64,000 nt of DNA from Pseudogemmobacter lacusdianii (lineage in GTDB: Bacteria; Pseudomonadota; Alphaproteobacteria; Rhodobacterales; Rhodobacteraceae). The stretch lies in NCBI RefSeq assembly GCF_030848395.1, contig NZ_JAVDBT010000010.1:62001-126000 (forward strand). The letters run 5' to 3'. Both the position numbers and the translations under genes were made by a program. Each line of letters opens with the position of its first letter. Position 1 is the first letter of the stretch. Positions 35,279 through 43,725 of this stretch are shown here, piece after piece. A model generated the notes under the pieces. That model ran no database searches, was not told the DNA's origin, and saw only the letters and a program-made list of their open reading frames with translations.

Positions 35279-36078
35279 AGCGCTACTCCTCAGCCCTCGT
35301 GATGGCGGCCTATCTGATCTTCCTTCTGGTGCCGATCTACTGGCTTTTGAACATGAGCCTGAAGACCAATGCCGAGATCACCTCGACCTTCAGCCTTTGG
35401 CCGCAGAACTTCACCTTGCGGAACTATGAGGTGATCCTGACCGACCCGAGCTGGTATATGGGCTATGTGAACTCGATCATCTATGTGGTTCTAAACACTG
35501 TGATTTCGATCACGGTCGCCCTGCCCGCCGCCTATGCGTTCAGCCGCTATAGCTTTATGGGCGACAAGCATCTCTTCTTTTGGCTGTTGACCAATCGGAT
35601 GGCGCCACCGGCGGTGTTCGCGTTGCCCTTCTTCCAGCTTTATTCCAGCGTGGGCCTTTTCGACACCCATATCGCCGTGGCTTTGGCGCATTGCCTTTTC
35701 AATGTGCCGCTGGCGGTTTGGATCCTTGAGGGCTTCATGCGCGGCGTGCCGAAAGAGATCGACGAGACCGCTTATATCGACGGTTACTCCTTCCCGCGCT
35801 TCTTCATCCGCATTTTCATGCCTTTGATCGCTTCGGGCATCGGGGTCGCGGCCTTCTTCTGTTTCATGTTCTCATGGGTGGAACTGCTCTTGAGCCGCAC
35901 CCTGACGGCGGTGGACGCAAAACCCATCGCGGCGATCATGACCCGCACGGTGTCAGCCTCGGGCATGGATTGGGGGGTCTTGGCGGCGGCGGGGGTGCTG
36001 ACCATCCTGCCCGGCGCTTTGGTGATCTGGTTTGTGCGCAACTACATAGCCAAGGGCTTTGCCCTGGGGAGGGTGTGA
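35275..36078 (+). CDS. glpQ: Glycerol ABC importer permease GlpQ
   Basis: Second inner-membrane permease, MalG/UgpE type, 267 aa with six helices. The first helix is ALVMAAYLIFLLVPIYWLL. The EAA loop is PKEIDETAYIDGYSFPRFFI with the conserved Glu-Thr/Ala and Gly (about 162-181). It ends in RNYIAKGFALGRV, the usual C-terminal signature of this permease group. The ATG overlaps the glpP stop, and the stop overlaps glpU. Not related to the E. coli phosphodiesterase of the same name. Confidence 0.9.
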   Translation: MKRYSSALVMAAYLIFLLVPIYWLLNMSLKTNAEITSTFSLWPQNFTLRNYEVILTDPSWYMGYVNSIIYVVLNTVISITVALPAAYAFSRYSFMGDKHLFFWLLTNRMAPPAVFALPFFQLYSSVGLFDTHIAVALAHCLFNVPLAVWILEGFMRGVPKEIDETAYIDGYSFPRFFIRIFMPLIASGIGVAAFFCFMFSWVELLLSRTLTAVDAKPIAAIMTRTVSASGMDWGVLAAAGVLTILPGALVIWFVRNYIAKGFALGRV

Positions 36079-36491
36079 TGAAAATGACCGCTCCGCGCCG
36101 GAACTGGACGGCGATCACACTCACCGCTGCTGGGATCATGGGGGCCGCCCTTGCAGCCCTTCTGATCGCCGCCCCAAAGAAAGACGGCGCCATCGATTGG
36201 TTCGCGCCGATGATCCCGGGCGGCTGGATGGCGTGGACCCTGCCGATTGCGCTGTTCTTCTGGGTCATCGCCAGCCTTCTGGTAACCATGACCCTGCTGG
36301 CGATCCGCTACCCCGAGACGCCTCGCCTTGGGGTCTTACGGATCGAGACCACGCGCGGCGATCGGCTGTTTATCAGCCTTCTCGGCTCAGGCTTCATCCA
36401 TCTCATTTGGCTTTTCTTTGCGGGCCCGCCGCTTTGGGGCGCGACTGCGCTTTGCCTTGTCTTTGCCGCAGCGGTCTTCCGCTGGGTTTAA
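36078..36491 (+). CDS. glpU: Small membrane protein of the glycerol importer operon (DUF2160)
   Basis: A 137 aa integral membrane protein with about four helices (TLTAAGIMGAALAALLIA, WMAWTLPIALFFWVIASLL, and two near the C-terminus in FISLLGSGFIHLIWLFFAG and ATALCLVFAAAVF). It belongs to the DUF2160 family found between the permease and binding-protein genes of glycerol ABC operons (GlpU in Rhizobium). Its function is unknown. The middle segment IRYPETPRLGVLRIETTRGD is a cytoplasmic or periplasmic loop with several charges. Start overlaps glpQ (TGATG). Confidence 0.8.
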   Translation: MKMTAPRRNWTAITLTAAGIMGAALAALLIAAPKKDGAIDWFAPMIPGGWMAWTLPIALFFWVIASLLVTMTLLAIRYPETPRLGVLRIETTRGDRLFISLLGSGFIHLIWLFFAGPPLWGATALCLVFAAAVFRWV

Positions 36492-36508
36492 AGAGAAGAA
36501 CGACCGTC

Positions 36509-36549
36509 CCGAGGGGCTGCACGGATGCGACCCCAAGCCAGCCCCTCGG
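36509..36549 (+). other. Intercistronic hairpin between glpU and glpV
   Basis: Eleven-base-pair perfect stem CCGAGGGGCTG (36509-36519) with CAGCCCCTCGG (36539-36549), loop 19 bases, no T-run. It sits in the only sizeable gap (103 bases) of the transporter operon, just before the binding-protein gene. This is a usual place for an mRNA-stabilising or processing element that raises binding-protein output. Confidence 0.6.
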
Positions 36550-36594
36550 AACAAGAACGTAAGACCGAAGTGTCACATTCCACGGGAGGATTAG

Positions 36595-38319
36595 ATGAGA
36601 CACCGTCAGACCACAACCGCCATAGCGCTTGCGCTGATGGCCCTTGGCATGCCGGCTTTTGCCGATATGGATGCGGCCAAAGCCTTCCTTGATGCGGAGA
36701 TCGGCGATCTGTCATCGCTGGACCGCGCCGGGCAAGAGGCGGAACTGCAATGGTTTATCGATGCTGCCAAGCCCTATGCTGGGATGGAGATCAAGGTGGT
36801 CTCGGAGACCATCACCACCCATGAATATGAAAGCAAAGTGCTGGCTCCGGCCTTCACCGCGATCACCGGGATCAAGATCACCCATGATCTGATCGGCGAA
36901 GGCGATGTGGTGGAAAAGCTGCAAACCCAGATGCAGACCGGCGAGAATGTCTATGACGCCTATATCAACGATTCCGACCTGATCGGCACGCATTGGCGCT
37001 ATAAACAGGCGCGCAGCCTGACCGAATGGATGGCCGGCGAAGGGGCGGCGGTGACCAATCCGGGCTTGGATCTTGAGGATTTCATCGGGCTCAAGTTCAC
37101 CACCGCCCCCGATGGGCAGCTTTATCAGCTCCCCGACCAGCAGTTCGCGAACCTTTACTGGTTCCGCTATGACTGGTTCAATGATGAGAAGACCAAGGCA
37201 GATTTCAAAGAGAAATTCGGCTATGACCTGGGGGTTCCGGTCAATTGGTCGGCCTATGAGGATATCGCCGAATTCTTCACCGGCCGCGATATGTCCTATA
37301 TCGATGGCAGCCCGGCCTCGGGCGTCTTTGGCAATATGGACTATGGCAAGAAAGACCCCTCCTTGGGGTGGCGCTATACCGATGCCTGGTTCTCGATGGC
37401 CGGGGGCGGTGACAAGGGCGACCCGAACGGGATTCCGGTCGATGAATGGGGCATCCGGGTTGATGAAAACTCGCGCCCCGTTGGGTCGTGCGTGGCGCGC
37501 GGCGGTGCCACCAATGATGCGGCCGCGGTCTATGCCGTGACCAAGTCGATTGAATGGCTGCAAAAATACACCCCGCCGGAAGCGATGGGCATGACCTTTG
37601 GCGAGGCTGGTCCAGTTCCTGCCCAAGGCAATGTGGCGCAGCAGATGTTTTGGTACACCACCTTCACCGCCGATATGCTGAAACCCGGCACGGCGGTGAT
37701 GAATGACGACGGCACGCCAAAATGGCGTATGGCCCCCTCGCCGCGCGGCGCCTATTGGCAAGAGGGCACCAAGCTTGGCTATCAAGATGTGGGCTCTTGG
37801 ACCTTGCTGGAATCGACCCCGGTCGATCGCGCGCAGGCGGCTTGGCTTTACGCCCAATTCGTCACCTCGAAGACCGTGGATGTGAAGAAAAGCCATGTTG
37901 GCCTGACTTTGATCCGCGAAAGCTCGATCCAGCATGAAAGCTTCACCGAGCGCGCGCCGAACCTTGGCGGTCTGGTCGAGTTCTACCGCTCGCCCGCCCG
38001 GGTGCAATGGACCCCGACGGGCACCAACGTGCCGGATTACCCCAAACTGGCGCAGCTCTGGTGGCAGAACATCGGCGATGCGATGTCTGGCGCGAAGACC
38101 CCGCAAGAGGCGCTGGATGCGCTGTGTGCCGAGCAAGAAAAAGTGCTTGAGCGGCTGGAGCGAGCTGGCGTTCAGGGCGACATTGGCCCGAAACTGAACG
38201 AGGAAAAGGATCCGCAAGAATGGCTTGACGCCCCCGGCTCGCCGGTGGCCAAGCTCGACAATGAGGATCCGACGCCGGAAACCATCAGCTATGATGAACT
38301 GATCAAATCCTGGCAGTAA
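36595..38319 (+). CDS. glpV: Periplasmic glycerol-binding protein GlpV
   Basis: Periplasmic solute-binding protein, 574 aa, unusually large but typical for the GlpV group. Signal peptide: MRHRQTTTAIALALMALGMP with cleavage after AFA (about residue 23). The type-I SBP fold follows, with ITTHEYESKVLAPAFTAITG as the first substrate-lobe segment and NVYDAYINDSDLIGTHWRY. The C-terminal section (LDALCAEQEKVLERLERAGV) is helical. An excellent GGGAGG precedes the ATG. It is the sole binding protein for GlpSTPQ. It is followed by a set of overlapping hairpins before glpK. Confidence 0.88.
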   Translation: MRHRQTTTAIALALMALGMPAFADMDAAKAFLDAEIGDLSSLDRAGQEAELQWFIDAAKPYAGMEIKVVSETITTHEYESKVLAPAFTAITGIKITHDLIGEGDVVEKLQTQMQTGENVYDAYINDSDLIGTHWRYKQARSLTEWMAGEGAAVTNPGLDLEDFIGLKFTTAPDGQLYQLPDQQFANLYWFRYDWFNDEKTKADFKEKFGYDLGVPVNWSAYEDIAEFFTGRDMSYIDGSPASGVFGNMDYGKKDPSLGWRYTDAWFSMAGGGDKGDPNGIPVDEWGIRVDENSRPVGSCVARGGATNDAAAVYAVTKSIEWLQKYTPPEAMGMTFGEAGPVPAQGNVAQQMFWYTTFTADMLKPGTAVMNDDGTPKWRMAPSPRGAYWQEGTKLGYQDVGSWTLLESTPVDRAQAAWLYAQFVTSKTVDVKKSHVGLTLIRESSIQHESFTERAPNLGGLVEFYRSPARVQWTPTGTNVPDYPKLAQLWWQNIGDAMSGAKTPQEALDALCAEQEKVLERLERAGVQGDIGPKLNEEKDPQEWLDAPGSPVAKLDNEDPTPETISYDELIKSWQ

Positions 38320-38325
38320 TCTTTC

Positions 38326-38398
38326 TTTGCGGGCCTCCGAAGGGTGGCCCGCAAATTTCTTCAAAGAAATTTGCTAAGAGTTTTGAAAAACTCTTAGC
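38326..38398 (+). terminator. Three overlapping hairpins between glpV and glpK
   Basis: Stem 1: TTTGCGGGCC (38326-38335) with GGCCCGCAAA (38346-38355). Stem 2: GCAAATTTCT (38351-38360) with AGAAATTTGC (38365-38374). Stem 3: GCTAAGAGTTTT (38373-38384) with AAAACTCTTAGC (38387-38398). Neighbouring stems share bases, so 1 and 2, and 2 and 3, cannot both form in full. Stem 1 looks like a terminator or processing site for glpV. Stem 3 ends five bases before the first ATG of glpK. They could form an attenuator or a dispersed palindromic repeat. Confidence 0.65.
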
Positions 38399-38424
38399 AC
38401 TCAATGCCGGGACCGTTGCGCGAT

Positions 38425-39921
38425 ATGAGATATATACTGGCCATCGACCAAGGCACCACCTCGTCGCGCGCGATCATTTTCAAGGCCGATGACAAAGGCG
38501 CTTTGCAGCCCCTCGCCTCGGCTCAGGCAGAGTTTAAGCAGCATTTCCCGAATTCTGGCTGGGTCGAACATGAGCCGGCCGACCTTTGGTCCACGACCGC
38601 CTCGACCGCGCGGGCGGCTTTGGAGAAAGCCCGGCTGCATGGCGCAGATATCGCCGCCATCGGTATCACCAACCAGCGCGAGACCACTTTGCTTTGGGAC
38701 CGCGCCACCGGCCAGCCCCTGCATCGCGCCATCGTTTGGCAAGACCGCCGCAGTGCAGCGATTTGTGACACCCTACGCGAGGCTGGCCATGAGGCGTTGA
38801 TCACCTCCCGCACGGGGCTGTTGTTGGACCCCTATTTCTCGGGCACCAAGCTCAAGTGGCTTTTGGACGAAATCCCCGGCGCGCGGGAGCGTGCGGCCAA
38901 GGGCGAGCTGGCCTTCGGCACCGTCGACAGCTGGCTCATTTGGAATCTCACCGGCGGCGCGCTGCATGTGACCGATGCCACCAATGCTGCGCGGACGATG
39001 CTTTACAACATCGCCACCCATGAATGGGACACCGAGATTTGCGCTTTGCTCGATATCCCGATGCAGCTTTTGCCCGAGCTGCGTGACTCTGCCGATGATT
39101 TTGGCCGCACAAGAGCGGATCTCTTCGGCCATGAGATCCCGATTTGCGGCGTTGCTGGGGATCAGCAGGCGGCATCCGTGGGTCAGGCCTGTTTTGAGCC
39201 TGGGATGATGAAATCCACCTATGGCACCGGCTGCTTTGCGCTTTTGAACACCGGAACGGATTTGGTGCCCTCAACCAACCGGCTATTGACCACGGTCGCC
39301 TATCGTTTGCAGGGCCAGACCACCTATGCGCTTGAAGGTTCAATCTTTATCGCCGGGGCCGTTGTGCAATGGCTGCGCGATGGGCTGAAGCTGATCCGCG
39401 AGGCCTCGGAGACGCAAGGGCTGGCTGAGGCCGCTGATACGGCTCAGGGGATCGTGCTGGTGCCGGCCTTCACCGGGCTTGGCGCACCCTATTGGCGGCC
39501 CGATTGCCGTGGCGCGATCTATGGACTGACCCGCAACACCGGCCCTGCGGAATTTGCCCGCGCGGCTTTGGAAAGCGTCGGCTATCAGACCCGCGATCTG
39601 CTGGAGGCAATGCGTTCGGATTGGGGGGCGGCTTCCGCAGGGGTCCTTCGGGTCGATGGCGGCATGGCCAATAGCGATTGGACGATGCAGTTCCTCTCGG
39701 ACATTCTTGGTGCGCCGGTAGACCGGCCCGTGGTGACGGAAACCACCGCGCTTGGAGCCGCCTATCTGGCGGGTTTGCAAGCCGGGATTTGCCCGCCGCC
39801 CGCCGAATTTGCCAAGGGTTGGGCCTTAGACCGCCAGTTCACACCGCAGATGGATGAGGCGGAACGCGATCGGCGTTATCTCCGCTGGAAAGGCGCTGTG
39901 CAGGCGACGATGTCGATTTGA
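38425..39921 (+). CDS. glpK: Glycerol kinase
   Basis: FGGY-family sugar kinase, 498 aa, phosphorylating glycerol to glycerol-3-phosphate and trapping it in the cytoplasm. Motifs are the N-terminal phosphate loop [17 protein letters not shown], the glycerol contacts [12 protein letters not shown] and [13 protein letters not shown], and the FGGY signatures [13 protein letters not shown] and [14 protein letters not shown] near residue 270. I chose the ATG at 38425, which gives the normal N-terminus; an ATG at 38404 adds seven residues. Neither has a good Shine-Dalgarno, and hairpins lie immediately upstream. This completes the glycerol route GlpSTPQV-GlpK-GlpD in one direction. Confidence 0.92.
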   Translation: MRYILAIDQGTTSSRAIIFKADDKGALQPLASAQAEFKQHFPNSGWVEHEPADLWSTTASTARAALEKARLHGADIAAIGITNQRETTLLWDRATGQPLHRAIVWQDRRSAAICDTLREAGHEALITSRTGLLLDPYFSGTKLKWLLDEIPGARERAAKGELAFGTVDSWLIWNLTGGALHVTDATNAARTMLYNIATHEWDTEICALLDIPMQLLPELRDSADDFGRTRADLFGHEIPICGVAGDQQAASVGQACFEPGMMKSTYGTGCFALLNTGTDLVPSTNRLLTTVAYRLQGQTTYALEGSIFIAGAVVQWLRDGLKLIREASETQGLAEAADTAQGIVLVPAFTGLGAPYWRPDCRGAIYGLTRNTGPAEFARAALESVGYQTRDLLEAMRSDWGAASAGVLRVDGGMANSDWTMQFLSDILGAPVDRPVVTETTALGAAYLAGLQAGICPPPAEFAKGWALDRQFTPQMDEAERDRRYLRWKGAVQATMSI

Positions 39922-39953
39922 GCGGTCACCTTAGGTTAAAGTGTCACCTTAAC

Positions 39954-40577
39954 TTAAGATGCCAACACATTGACTGAAAAAGCTAAAACGCCAAGATTGA
40001 AGAAGAAGGCGAAGAGCCCCTGCATCAAGACCGCAAGGCGAATGCGCGTAGACGCCGTATCAAGATCGGCGGTTTGGCAGGTCATTCCGATGTTGAAGGC
40101 GAAATAAGCGAAATCCGCAAAGACCGGCTCGTCGCCTTCAGGAAAGGTGATGCCCCCCGCATCCTTCTCCTTGATCCGGTCATAGTAAAGATGGCCGTAA
40201 TGAAAGGTGAAAAGGAGGTTGGCGAAAAGCCAAGCCAGCACCAGACTGCCCGCGATCAAAGCCGTCCCCCAGCCCGAAGCCTCGGCCACCAGCCGCCCCA
40301 AAGCCACTAAGATCACCACCAGCACCGCCACCGAGATCAAGAGCAGCAACAACCTGCCGCCGTCATCTCTGGCCGAGCGCGCGCGGGCGGCGATTGCAGC
40401 ATCGCTGCGCCAAAGCGGAAAGGTCGAGGCGACGAAAACCAAAGCCCCGGCGTCAAAGCCTAAGATCAGCGCCAAGCTGGGCGGCAGCAGCGCCAGCAAG
40501 CCTAAGGATGTGCCTGCAAAGACCGTGAGAAAGGCCCAGAACCTGGGATGTTGCAGGCGGGTGAACGCAGCACGCAT
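39954..40577 (-). CDS. DUF1345 membrane protein
   Basis: Inner-membrane protein of unknown function, 207 aa, with five or so helices. The family hallmarks are the loop FTFHYGHLYYD followed by FPEGDEPVFADFAYFAFNIGMTC (in two segments here), which in DUF1345 proteins precedes an ion-channel-like region (ADLDTASTRIRLAVLMQGL) and a last helix. This pattern recalls two-helix potassium channels, but the TVGYG filter is not present. It is convergent with glpK (32 bases) and divergent from the ModE-like gene. Confidence 0.75.
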   Translation of the reverse strand: MRAAFTRLQHPRFWAFLTVFAGTSLGLLALLPPSLALILGFDAGALVFVASTFPLWRSDAAIAARARSARDDGGRLLLLLISVAVLVVILVALGRLVAEASGWGTALIAGSLVLAWLFANLLFTFHYGHLYYDRIKEKDAGGITFPEGDEPVFADFAYFAFNIGMTCQTADLDTASTRIRLAVLMQGLFAFFFNLGVLAFSVNVLAS

Positions 40578-40718
40578 GGTACCTCGGGCGGCACGGGGCG
40601 GCCGATCTACCAGGCGAGAATGCCCTGCCTTGGCCCACGGCGCAATCGCCGAAAACCTTCACTGACTTGCGGTCACATTCCCCATCGGTGAACATGGGCG
40701 ATCCTGAAGGAGCGCCCA

Positions 40719-41066
40719 ATGACCACCTTGAAGCTGCGAATTTTGTTTGATGAGGCCATGCTGGGGCCAGGCAAGGCGCAGCTCTTGGAGGGCATCCGCG
40801 ACACCGGCTCGATCGCGGCAGCTGGGCGGGTGATGGGGATGAGCTACAAGCGCGCTTGGTCTTTGGTGGAAGAGATGAATGCGGCTTGGGCCCTGCCTTT
40901 GGTCATCAGCGCGCGCGGCGGTCCGGGCGGTGGCGGGGCGCAGTTGACCGACGCCGGCGCCGAGGTTTTGCGGCTTTACCGCGAAGTGATGGCGCGCGCC
41001 GAGGCAGCGATTGCCGAGCCGGTGGCGGCTTTGGAGCAGATGCTAAAGCCCCGTGCGGAGGGCTGA
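40719..41066 (+). CDS. modE: ModE-like one-domain molybdate regulator
   Basis: A 115 aa winged-helix protein matching the N-terminal DNA-binding domain of ModE/LysR type: the recognition helix is in TGSIAAAGRVMGMSYKRAWSL and the wing contains ISARGGPGGGGAQLT. The C-terminal molbindin domains that bind molybdate in E. coli ModE are missing, so molybdate sensing must be indirect or absent. GAAGGAG lies before the ATG. It lies 98 bases upstream of modA with two palindromes in between, which it may bind. One-domain versions are common in alphaproteobacteria. Confidence 0.78.
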   Translation: MTTLKLRILFDEAMLGPGKAQLLEGIRDTGSIAAAGRVMGMSYKRAWSLVEEMNAAWALPLVISARGGPGGGGAQLTDAGAEVLRLYREVMARAEAAIAEPVAALEQMLKPRAEG

Positions 41067-41083
41067 GGGACGGTTTGGCCGTC

Positions 41084-41107
41084 CGATATGTCCACAAGAA
41101 AATATCG
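41084..41107. promoter_or_regulatory. Mo-box-like palindrome 1
   Basis: CGATAT (41084-41089) and ATATCG (41102-41107) form an inverted repeat with a 12-base spacer, 24 bases in all. This is similar in length and in its CG-ATAT flanks to molybdate-regulator operators. It lies just upstream of a possible -35 (TTGCCT at 41109-41114). Confidence 0.55.
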
Positions 41108-41130
41108 CTTGCCTAAACGGGATCGCCCAG

Positions 41131-41154
41131 TGATATGTTCCACGAGACATATCG
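41131..41154. promoter_or_regulatory. Mo-box-like palindrome 2, abutting the modA Shine-Dalgarno
   Basis: GATATGT (41132-41138) and ACATATC (41147-41153) form a perfect seven-base inverted repeat with an eight-base spacer. It overlaps the likely -10 region and touches the GAGGAGG ribosome site (41154-41160), so bound regulator would block modABC transcription. It shares the CGATATGT-type arm with palindrome 1. Confidence 0.65.
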
Positions 41155-41164
41155 AGGAGGCCCT

Positions 41165-41917
41165 ATGTCCCGTTCCATTCTTATCACCGCGCTGGCCCTT
41201 GGGCTGGCGGCCCCTGCTGCTGCCGAGGAGGTGGTGGTCTTTGCCGCGGCCTCGATGAAGACCGCGCTCGACCAAGTGGCGAGCGACTTCCAAGAGCAGA
41301 CCGGCCATCAGGTCGTAATCAGCTATGCTGGCTCCAACGCTTTGGCCAAGCAGATCATCGAAGGCGCGCCGGCGGATATTTTCGTCTCGGCGGCGGTGAA
41401 CTGGATGGATGAGGTGGAAAAGGCCGGGCTGGTGGCCGAGGACAGCCGTAAGGATATGTTTTCCAACACTTTGGTGCTGGTCGCCCATGGCGATGCAGCC
41501 CCGGTTGAAATTGGACCGGATTTTGACCTGAAGGGGCTTTTGGCGGGCGGTAAGCTCTCGATGGCTTTGGTCGATGCCGTCCCTGCGGGCCAATATGGCA
41601 AAGCCTCGCTGGAAAGTCTTGGGGTTTGGGCGGCGGTTGAGCCTTCGGTGGCGCAGGCCGATAATGTGCGCGCCGCTTTGGCTTTGGTGGCCACCGGCGA
41701 GGCGCCTTACGGCATCGTTTATGCCACGGATGCGGTGGCGGAACCGGGTGTGAAAGTGGTGGGCACCTTCCCCGCCGAAAGTCACAAGCCGATCATCTAT
41801 CCGGGCGCTTTGCTGACCGGCGCGCAGGATGCGGCGGATAAAGCGTTTTATGAGGCGATCACCTCGGACGCAGGCGATGCGATTTTCGCAAGCCAAGGCT
41901 TTGTGATCCTGAATTAA
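41165..41917 (+). CDS. modA: Molybdate-binding periplasmic protein
   Basis: Periplasmic binding protein of the molybdate ABC importer, 250 aa. Signal peptide: MSRSILITALALGLAAPAAA with cleavage before EEVVVFAAASM. The oxyanion-binding motifs are AAASMKTALDQVA (Ser in the anion pocket), SYAGSNALAKQI, DAVPAGQYGKASLE and YGIVYATDA. The ATG at 41165 follows GAGGAGG by four to five bases. It supplies molybdate for enzymes such as the SoeA encoded at 13-16 kb. Tungstate binding (TupA/WtpA) cannot be excluded, but the layout is ModA. Confidence 0.92.
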   Translation: MSRSILITALALGLAAPAAAEEVVVFAAASMKTALDQVASDFQEQTGHQVVISYAGSNALAKQIIEGAPADIFVSAAVNWMDEVEKAGLVAEDSRKDMFSNTLVLVAHGDAAPVEIGPDFDLKGLLAGGKLSMALVDAVPAGQYGKASLESLGVWAAVEPSVAQADNVRAALALVATGEAPYGIVYATDAVAEPGVKVVGTFPAESHKPIIYPGALLTGAQDAADKAFYEAITSDAGDAIFASQGFVILN

Positions 41918-41935
41918 CCCTTTAACCATAGCCCT

Positions 41936-42634
41936 ATGACGGATTGGCTTTCACCTGAGGAATGGCGCGCGGTGACCTTGTCGCTGCGCGTCTCGGCCGT
42001 GGCGACAGTGGTCAGCCTACCTTTGGGCATTGCGGTGGCTTTGGCCTTGGCGCGGGGGCGGTTTCCGGGGCGGCAGCTTTTGAATGGACTGGTGCATCTG
42101 CCGCTGATCTTGCCGCCGGTGGTGACGGGCTATCTTCTCCTTCTGACCTTTGGTCGCAAGGGCTGGGTCGGGCAATGGCTGGACCAGTGGTTCGGGCTGG
42201 TCTTTGCCTTTCGCTGGACCGGGGCGGCGCTGGCGGCGGCGATCATGGCCTTTCCGCTGATGGTGCGCGCGATCCGGCTGGCGATTGAGGCGGTGGACCC
42301 AAAACTGGAACAGGCGGCTGCCACTTTGGGCGCGGGCCGCTTCATGGTGTTCCTGACCGTGACCCTGCCCCTGATCCTACCCGGTATTTTGGCGGGCACT
42401 ATTCTGGCCTTTGCCAAGGCGATGGGCGAATTTGGCGCCACGATCACCTTTGTTTCGAACATTCCGGGCCAGACCCAGACGCTGCCTTCGGCGATTTACG
42501 CCTATATGCAGGTGCCGGGCGGCGATGCGCAGGCGGCGCGGCTGGTCTTGGTGGCGATCGTGATCGCGATGGCGGCGCTGCTGCTCTCTGAATGGATCAG
42601 CCGGGCGGTGGCGCGCAGGATTGCGGGCACATGA
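41936..42634 (+). CDS. modB: Molybdate ABC permease
   Basis: Inner-membrane permease, 232 aa, five helices. It begins LSPEEWRAVTLSLRVSAVAT, has the ModB feature RGRFPGRQLLNGLVHLPLIL, and the ATPase-contact EAA loop DPKLEQAAATLGAGRFMVFL (about 120-139). The end has PGGDAQAARLVLV, typical of ModB. It begins 18 bases after modA and overlaps modC by four bases. Confidence 0.92.
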   Translation: MTDWLSPEEWRAVTLSLRVSAVATVVSLPLGIAVALALARGRFPGRQLLNGLVHLPLILPPVVTGYLLLLTFGRKGWVGQWLDQWFGLVFAFRWTGAALAAAIMAFPLMVRAIRLAIEAVDPKLEQAAATLGAGRFMVFLTVTLPLILPGILAGTILAFAKAMGEFGATITFVSNIPGQTQTLPSAIYAYMQVPGGDAQAARLVLVAIVIAMAALLLSEWISRAVARRIAGT

Positions 42635-43725
42635 CGCTGAGCTTGGATCTTTCGCACCGTTTTCAGGGCTTTACGCTGGAGGCGGCGTTTACTGCGCCCC
42701 CCGGGGTGACGGCGCTCTTTGGCCGCTCAGGCTCCGGGAAAACCACCTTGGTCAATGCGGTGGCGGGGCTGTTGCGGCCGGATCGTTTGCGGCTGTCGGT
42801 GGCGGGTGAGGTTTTGGCCGATACTACGGCGGGCATTTGGCAGCCTGCCCATCGCCGCCGCATCGGCTATGTCTTTCAAGATGCACGGCTTTTCCCGCAT
42901 CTGACCGTGCGACAGAACCTGCTTTATGGCCGCTGGTTCGCGCCGAAATCGCCCGAAGCGGCGCAGGATTTCGACCGGATCGTCGCGCTTCTGGGCATTG
43001 GCGGGCTTTTGCAGCGCCGCCCCGGCGCGCTGTCGGGGGGCGAGCGGCAGCGGGTGGCCTTGGGCCGTGCGATCCTATCGCAGCCACGGATTTTGCTGAT
43101 GGATGAACCGCTTGCTGCCTTGGATGAGGCGCGCAAGGCCGAGATCCTGCCCTATCTGGAGCAGCTCCGCGATGAGCTGGGCTTGCCGATCCTTTATGTC
43201 AGCCATTCGATGGCCGAGGTGGCGCGGCTGGCGACCACCGTGGTGCTTTTGGAAGCGGGCCGCGTCACGGCGGCGGGCCCGGTGGCCGTAATGTTGGCCC
43301 AGCCCGAACATGCGCAAAGCCTTGGCCTGCGCGAAGCGGGCGCCGTGCTGCAAGGCCAGATCGCGGCGCAAGAAGAGGACGGGTTGACCCGGATCAGCAC
43401 CGAGGCCGGGCCTTTGTGGCTGCCAAGGGTTGCCGGCGAGCCGGGGCGCCCGCTTAGGCTGCGGATCCTCGCGCAAGATGTGATGCTGGCTTTGCAAGCG
43501 CCGCAGGGCCTTTCGGCACTGAACCACTTTGAATCGGTGGTCGAGGCGGTGCATCTTGGCGATGGCCCCGGTGCCATGGTGCGGCTGCGCGCGGGCGATG
43601 CGGCAGTGCTGGCGCGGATCACCGCGCGTTCGGCCAAGGCGATGGGCTTGCGGCCGGGGCTAAGGCTTCATGCGGTGCTAAAGGCGGTCTCGGTCGCGCA
43701 GGAAAACATCGGGCGCGGTGCTTAA
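42631..43725 (+). CDS. modC: Molybdate ABC ATPase
   Basis: Cytoplasmic ATPase of the molybdate importer, 364 aa. Walker A is GRSGSGKTT (about residues 30-38), the signature LSGGERQRVALGRAI, Walker B ILLMDEPLAALD and the H-loop VSHSMAEV. The C-terminal TOBE/Mop domain (about 290-360, NHFESVVEAVHLGDGPGAMV) is the oxyanion-sensing part typical of ModC and so could take over sensing that the one-domain ModE lacks. The ATG at 42631 overlaps the modB stop. The stop overlaps the convergent receiver gene by three bases. Confidence 0.92.
   Translation: MTLSLDLSHRFQGFTLEAAFTAPPGVTALFGRSGSGKTTLVNAVAGLLRPDRLRLSVAGEVLADTTAGIWQPAHRRRIGYVFQDARLFPHLTVRQNLLYGRWFAPKSPEAAQDFDRIVALLGIGGLLQRRPGALSGGERQRVALGRAILSQPRILLMDEPLAALDEARKAEILPYLEQLRDELGLPILYVSHSMAEVARLATTVVLLEAGRVTAAGPVAVMLAQPEHAQSLGLREAGAVLQGQIAAQEEDGLTRISTEAGPLWLPRVAGEPGRPLRLRILAQDVMLALQAPQGLSALNHFESVVEAVHLGDGPGAMVRLRAGDAAVLARITARSAKAMGLRPGLRLHAVLKAVSVAQENIGRGA

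Noticed and set aside
36712-38364. 550-codon minus-strand open frame opposite glpV
   Set aside because: Shadow of the binding-protein gene, which has a signal peptide, ribosome site and operon context.
38404-38424. ATG at 38404 as the glpK start
   Set aside because: Adds seven residues not typical of glycerol kinase and lies next to the hairpin arm. It is retained only as an alternative.
39925-39951. GTCACCTTA direct repeat (39925-39933 and 39943-39951) between glpK and the DUF1345 gene
   Set aside because: Too short and in a 32-base convergent gap where regulation is unlikely; probably chance.
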